DNA from: Parus major
Taxonomy: Eukaryota > Chordata > Aves > Passeriformes > Paridae
NCBI RefSeq assembly: GCF_001522545.3
Contig: NC_031773.1
Span: 27,340,608-27,404,607 of the forward strand
DNA length: 64,000 nucleotides
Direction of reading: 5' to 3'
The position numbers and the translations under genes were made by a program. Numbering within the stretch: the first letter of the stretch is position 1; each line of letters starts with the position of its first letter. The notes beneath the pieces were generated by a model. The model worked only from the letters and a program-made list of their open reading frames with translations. It had not been told where the DNA came from and made no database searches. Positions 61,901 to 64,000 of this stretch are shown here, one piece after another.

Positions 61901-64000
61901 ACATTGAAACCCAATTCAAATTTTCAAATGTCTCCAGTTCTTCTAATTTCAAAGCCTACCTCTTTCTTGTGACTTCTGACACAAGCTGAATCAAATATCA
62001 GTTATGAGAAGGTAACCACAAGCAGCTGAGTCTCTGTAGTTAATTTCCATAGGTTTCTACTTGTCATTGAGATGGAATGGCTTGATGTACGTGTACATGT
62101 TACCTAATCCATAGGTGGAACAAAGAAATATTAGCTTAAAACATTACAAAGGTCACAGTTGCTATTTTGTGTAAGTAGAATTGAGATGGGGCTCAATAAA
62201 ATGAATATTTCTGTCTAGTACAAACCACCTCCATGATTTTAGCTAACACATTTTACTTCTCACTTGTAACAGACAAGGAACATTCATGCAAATAGATAGC
62301 ACAGCTTATCTGCCAGCTGGTAACTCCTTACGTCTCAATGATTTGGTTGCTAGCAATAGTCCTGTTATATCCATAGCTTGGAAGAAACAGGAGGCAGACT
62401 TCCCAGAGACTGAATATTGTGAAACCTTTCCAAAGAGAGAGAATGGGCATGGGGGATTTCTTGCTCTTCTTTAATGTGACACATCTTTCCAGCCCAGTGG
62501 AAAGATGTCACATAAGGGACTGAATCACATGCCAAGCAAGAGGGGTCAGCCAGCACCAACACAGATGGAGGGCATGAACACGAAAGAATGTCTGGTTTCT
62601 TTATTTATATGTCAGTGAAGGTATGCTAGGTGGGTAATCAGAGCCAAAAAAAACCTGCTGGTATCACAGACTGGCATTACTGGCTGAAGCTTTCTCATTC
62701 TACTTCTAAAGGCAAGATAGCTTTAGTGATGATTTCCATGTTACAATGCAAACTGTAAGATCTGTTATAAGCAGCAGTTGAAAAAATACACATTCCACGT
62801 TGAATAATTGCTATAAATGCGTTGAGGTTCAAAAATACTTTTTGAGATGTTGCAAATAATTTGGCTGGAATTTAAGTGCAATTTTATATGTCGGTTCTAC
62901 TAGGTTTTTTTGCACATAGCCTGGCCCCAAATGTCTTTGCAGGTCTGCTCCTCAGTCAATGTTAGCTACAAAAGCAACAGTACCTGCATGTACAATATAC
63001 AAACATCTGGGTCAATCTCAGGTTAAAGCTCAACTAAAGGAGGCAGCATGCAATAAATATAAATGAAGTATATTACTATGATAAATAAAAGTGGGCTACA
63101 TTAATTCAAACAAGCTTGACTGATAGTGAGTACATTTCCAAGACACAGGGTCAAGCTTGGTGCATCAGTGAGGCTGAGGAGCTGAATGAGATGTATTGCT
63201 GCAAGCAACTTAGAGATAAAAATCCCCACATAGTCTATAATAAAGCCATCCTGTCAGTAGATGTTCTGTTCCTATTTTCAAATCTTAGCTGTCACTGTCA
63301 AAGAAAGTGCTATTTCTTTCCTGCTATAACTTTTTTTCCACAAGCACCTGGAATTGATAGTTTTTGTTTAGTTTCATCTTTGAAGCTTGCTTTCCTATTT
63401 CATTCTTTCTTCTCTGTAATGCTTCCTGCCAGACAAATGATCTTTTAAAAACTGTGTGAGATTCTTTATCTATAATATACTAATAACTGATGGTTTTGTT
63501 TAGTAGACACGTATTTTGGAAAAATATAGCAAGAGGCATTTCTGATGGAACCTTGGCTTTTTGATGTTTTGTGTGTAGGTAGCATCCAGTGGTGGGCTGA
63601 GTTCTACCAAGGACTAACTCCATATAGCGTAACTCTGTGCAGACAGGGAGCAGTTCATTCATAAACCTACCTGCTGTGTAGGTTTTCAGTGAGGGTCCCT
63701 GGAGTACTGTAAAAACCCTGTCCCTAGAGCCGCTGCACAAAATGTGAACATGCTTTGTGCTCAAGCACTTAAGATATTGCTGAAGGACTCAGCACTAAGC
63801 TGAGTATCCAGAATTGCCCTCTGGGGGATTGTGGTGCAGAGAAGCACAGTGGGAAAAACTTGGACAAGACTAGACAAAAGAAAACAAACAAATAAATACA
63901 ACAACAACTGCAAAGAGGGGAAAAGAAAACTGTAGGAGACGCTTTCTGGGGACGGTCAGAGACACGGCAAAGACCTCTATAATCGAGTTAGGTGTTAGAA
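55999..64000. other. Intergenic, no supported gene
   Basis: AT-rich sequence to the end of the window. It contains a pyrimidine tract at about 61447-61475 and several minus-strand open segments (57.1-57.7, 59.9, 61.3 and 63.7 kb) that look exon-like only by eye. No repeat family or gene can be named. Confidence 0.55.

Noticed and set aside
1..64000. CRISPR arrays, bacterial operons, phage or plasmid elements
   Set aside because: The window is vertebrate nuclear DNA with split exons and retroposons. No spaced repeat array or prokaryotic gene structure is present.

Overview
The window is vertebrate nuclear DNA, almost certainly from a bird and probably from a passerine. Evidence for this: split coding exons with canonical GT/AG splice sites, an AT-rich and gene-poor background, several truncated CR1 LINE copies (the dominant bird retroposon), and one SINE that joins a tRNA-Ile-like sequence to a CR1-like tail. 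That SINE structure matches the TguSINE1 type described from songbirds.

Layout. Positions 1-10.4 kb hold the 3' end of one plus-strand gene, which I identify as PDZRN4 (LNX4, a PDZ-domain RING-finger E3 ligase). Two coding exons are visible: a 117-nt penultimate exon (2739-2855) and a large terminal exon (8281-9807). A short 3' UTR follows, with a polyadenylation signal at 10404-10409. The exons encode the last 547 residues. The RING, TRAF-like zinc finger and PDZ domains lie upstream of the window. The SINE sits in the last intron.

From 10.4 kb to 64 kb I find no gene I can support. This looks like the intergenic desert that usually follows PDZRN4. It holds five truncated CR1 copies (18.3-19.0 kb minus, 19.1-19.9 kb plus, 39.15-39.34 kb plus, 41.7-41.9 kb minus, 55.6-55.8 kb minus). 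It also holds a (CCCTT)n satellite interrupted by a 221-base assembly gap, a clean (GATGA)n microsatellite, and small palindromes and duplications.

The most speculative observation is a chain of phase-compatible candidate exons on the minus strand between about 12 and 64 kb, ending in an open segment with a strong predicted membrane helix. Splice-like open segments are common in non-coding DNA and the chain was picked by eye, so it is reported as a finding to test and not as an annotated gene.
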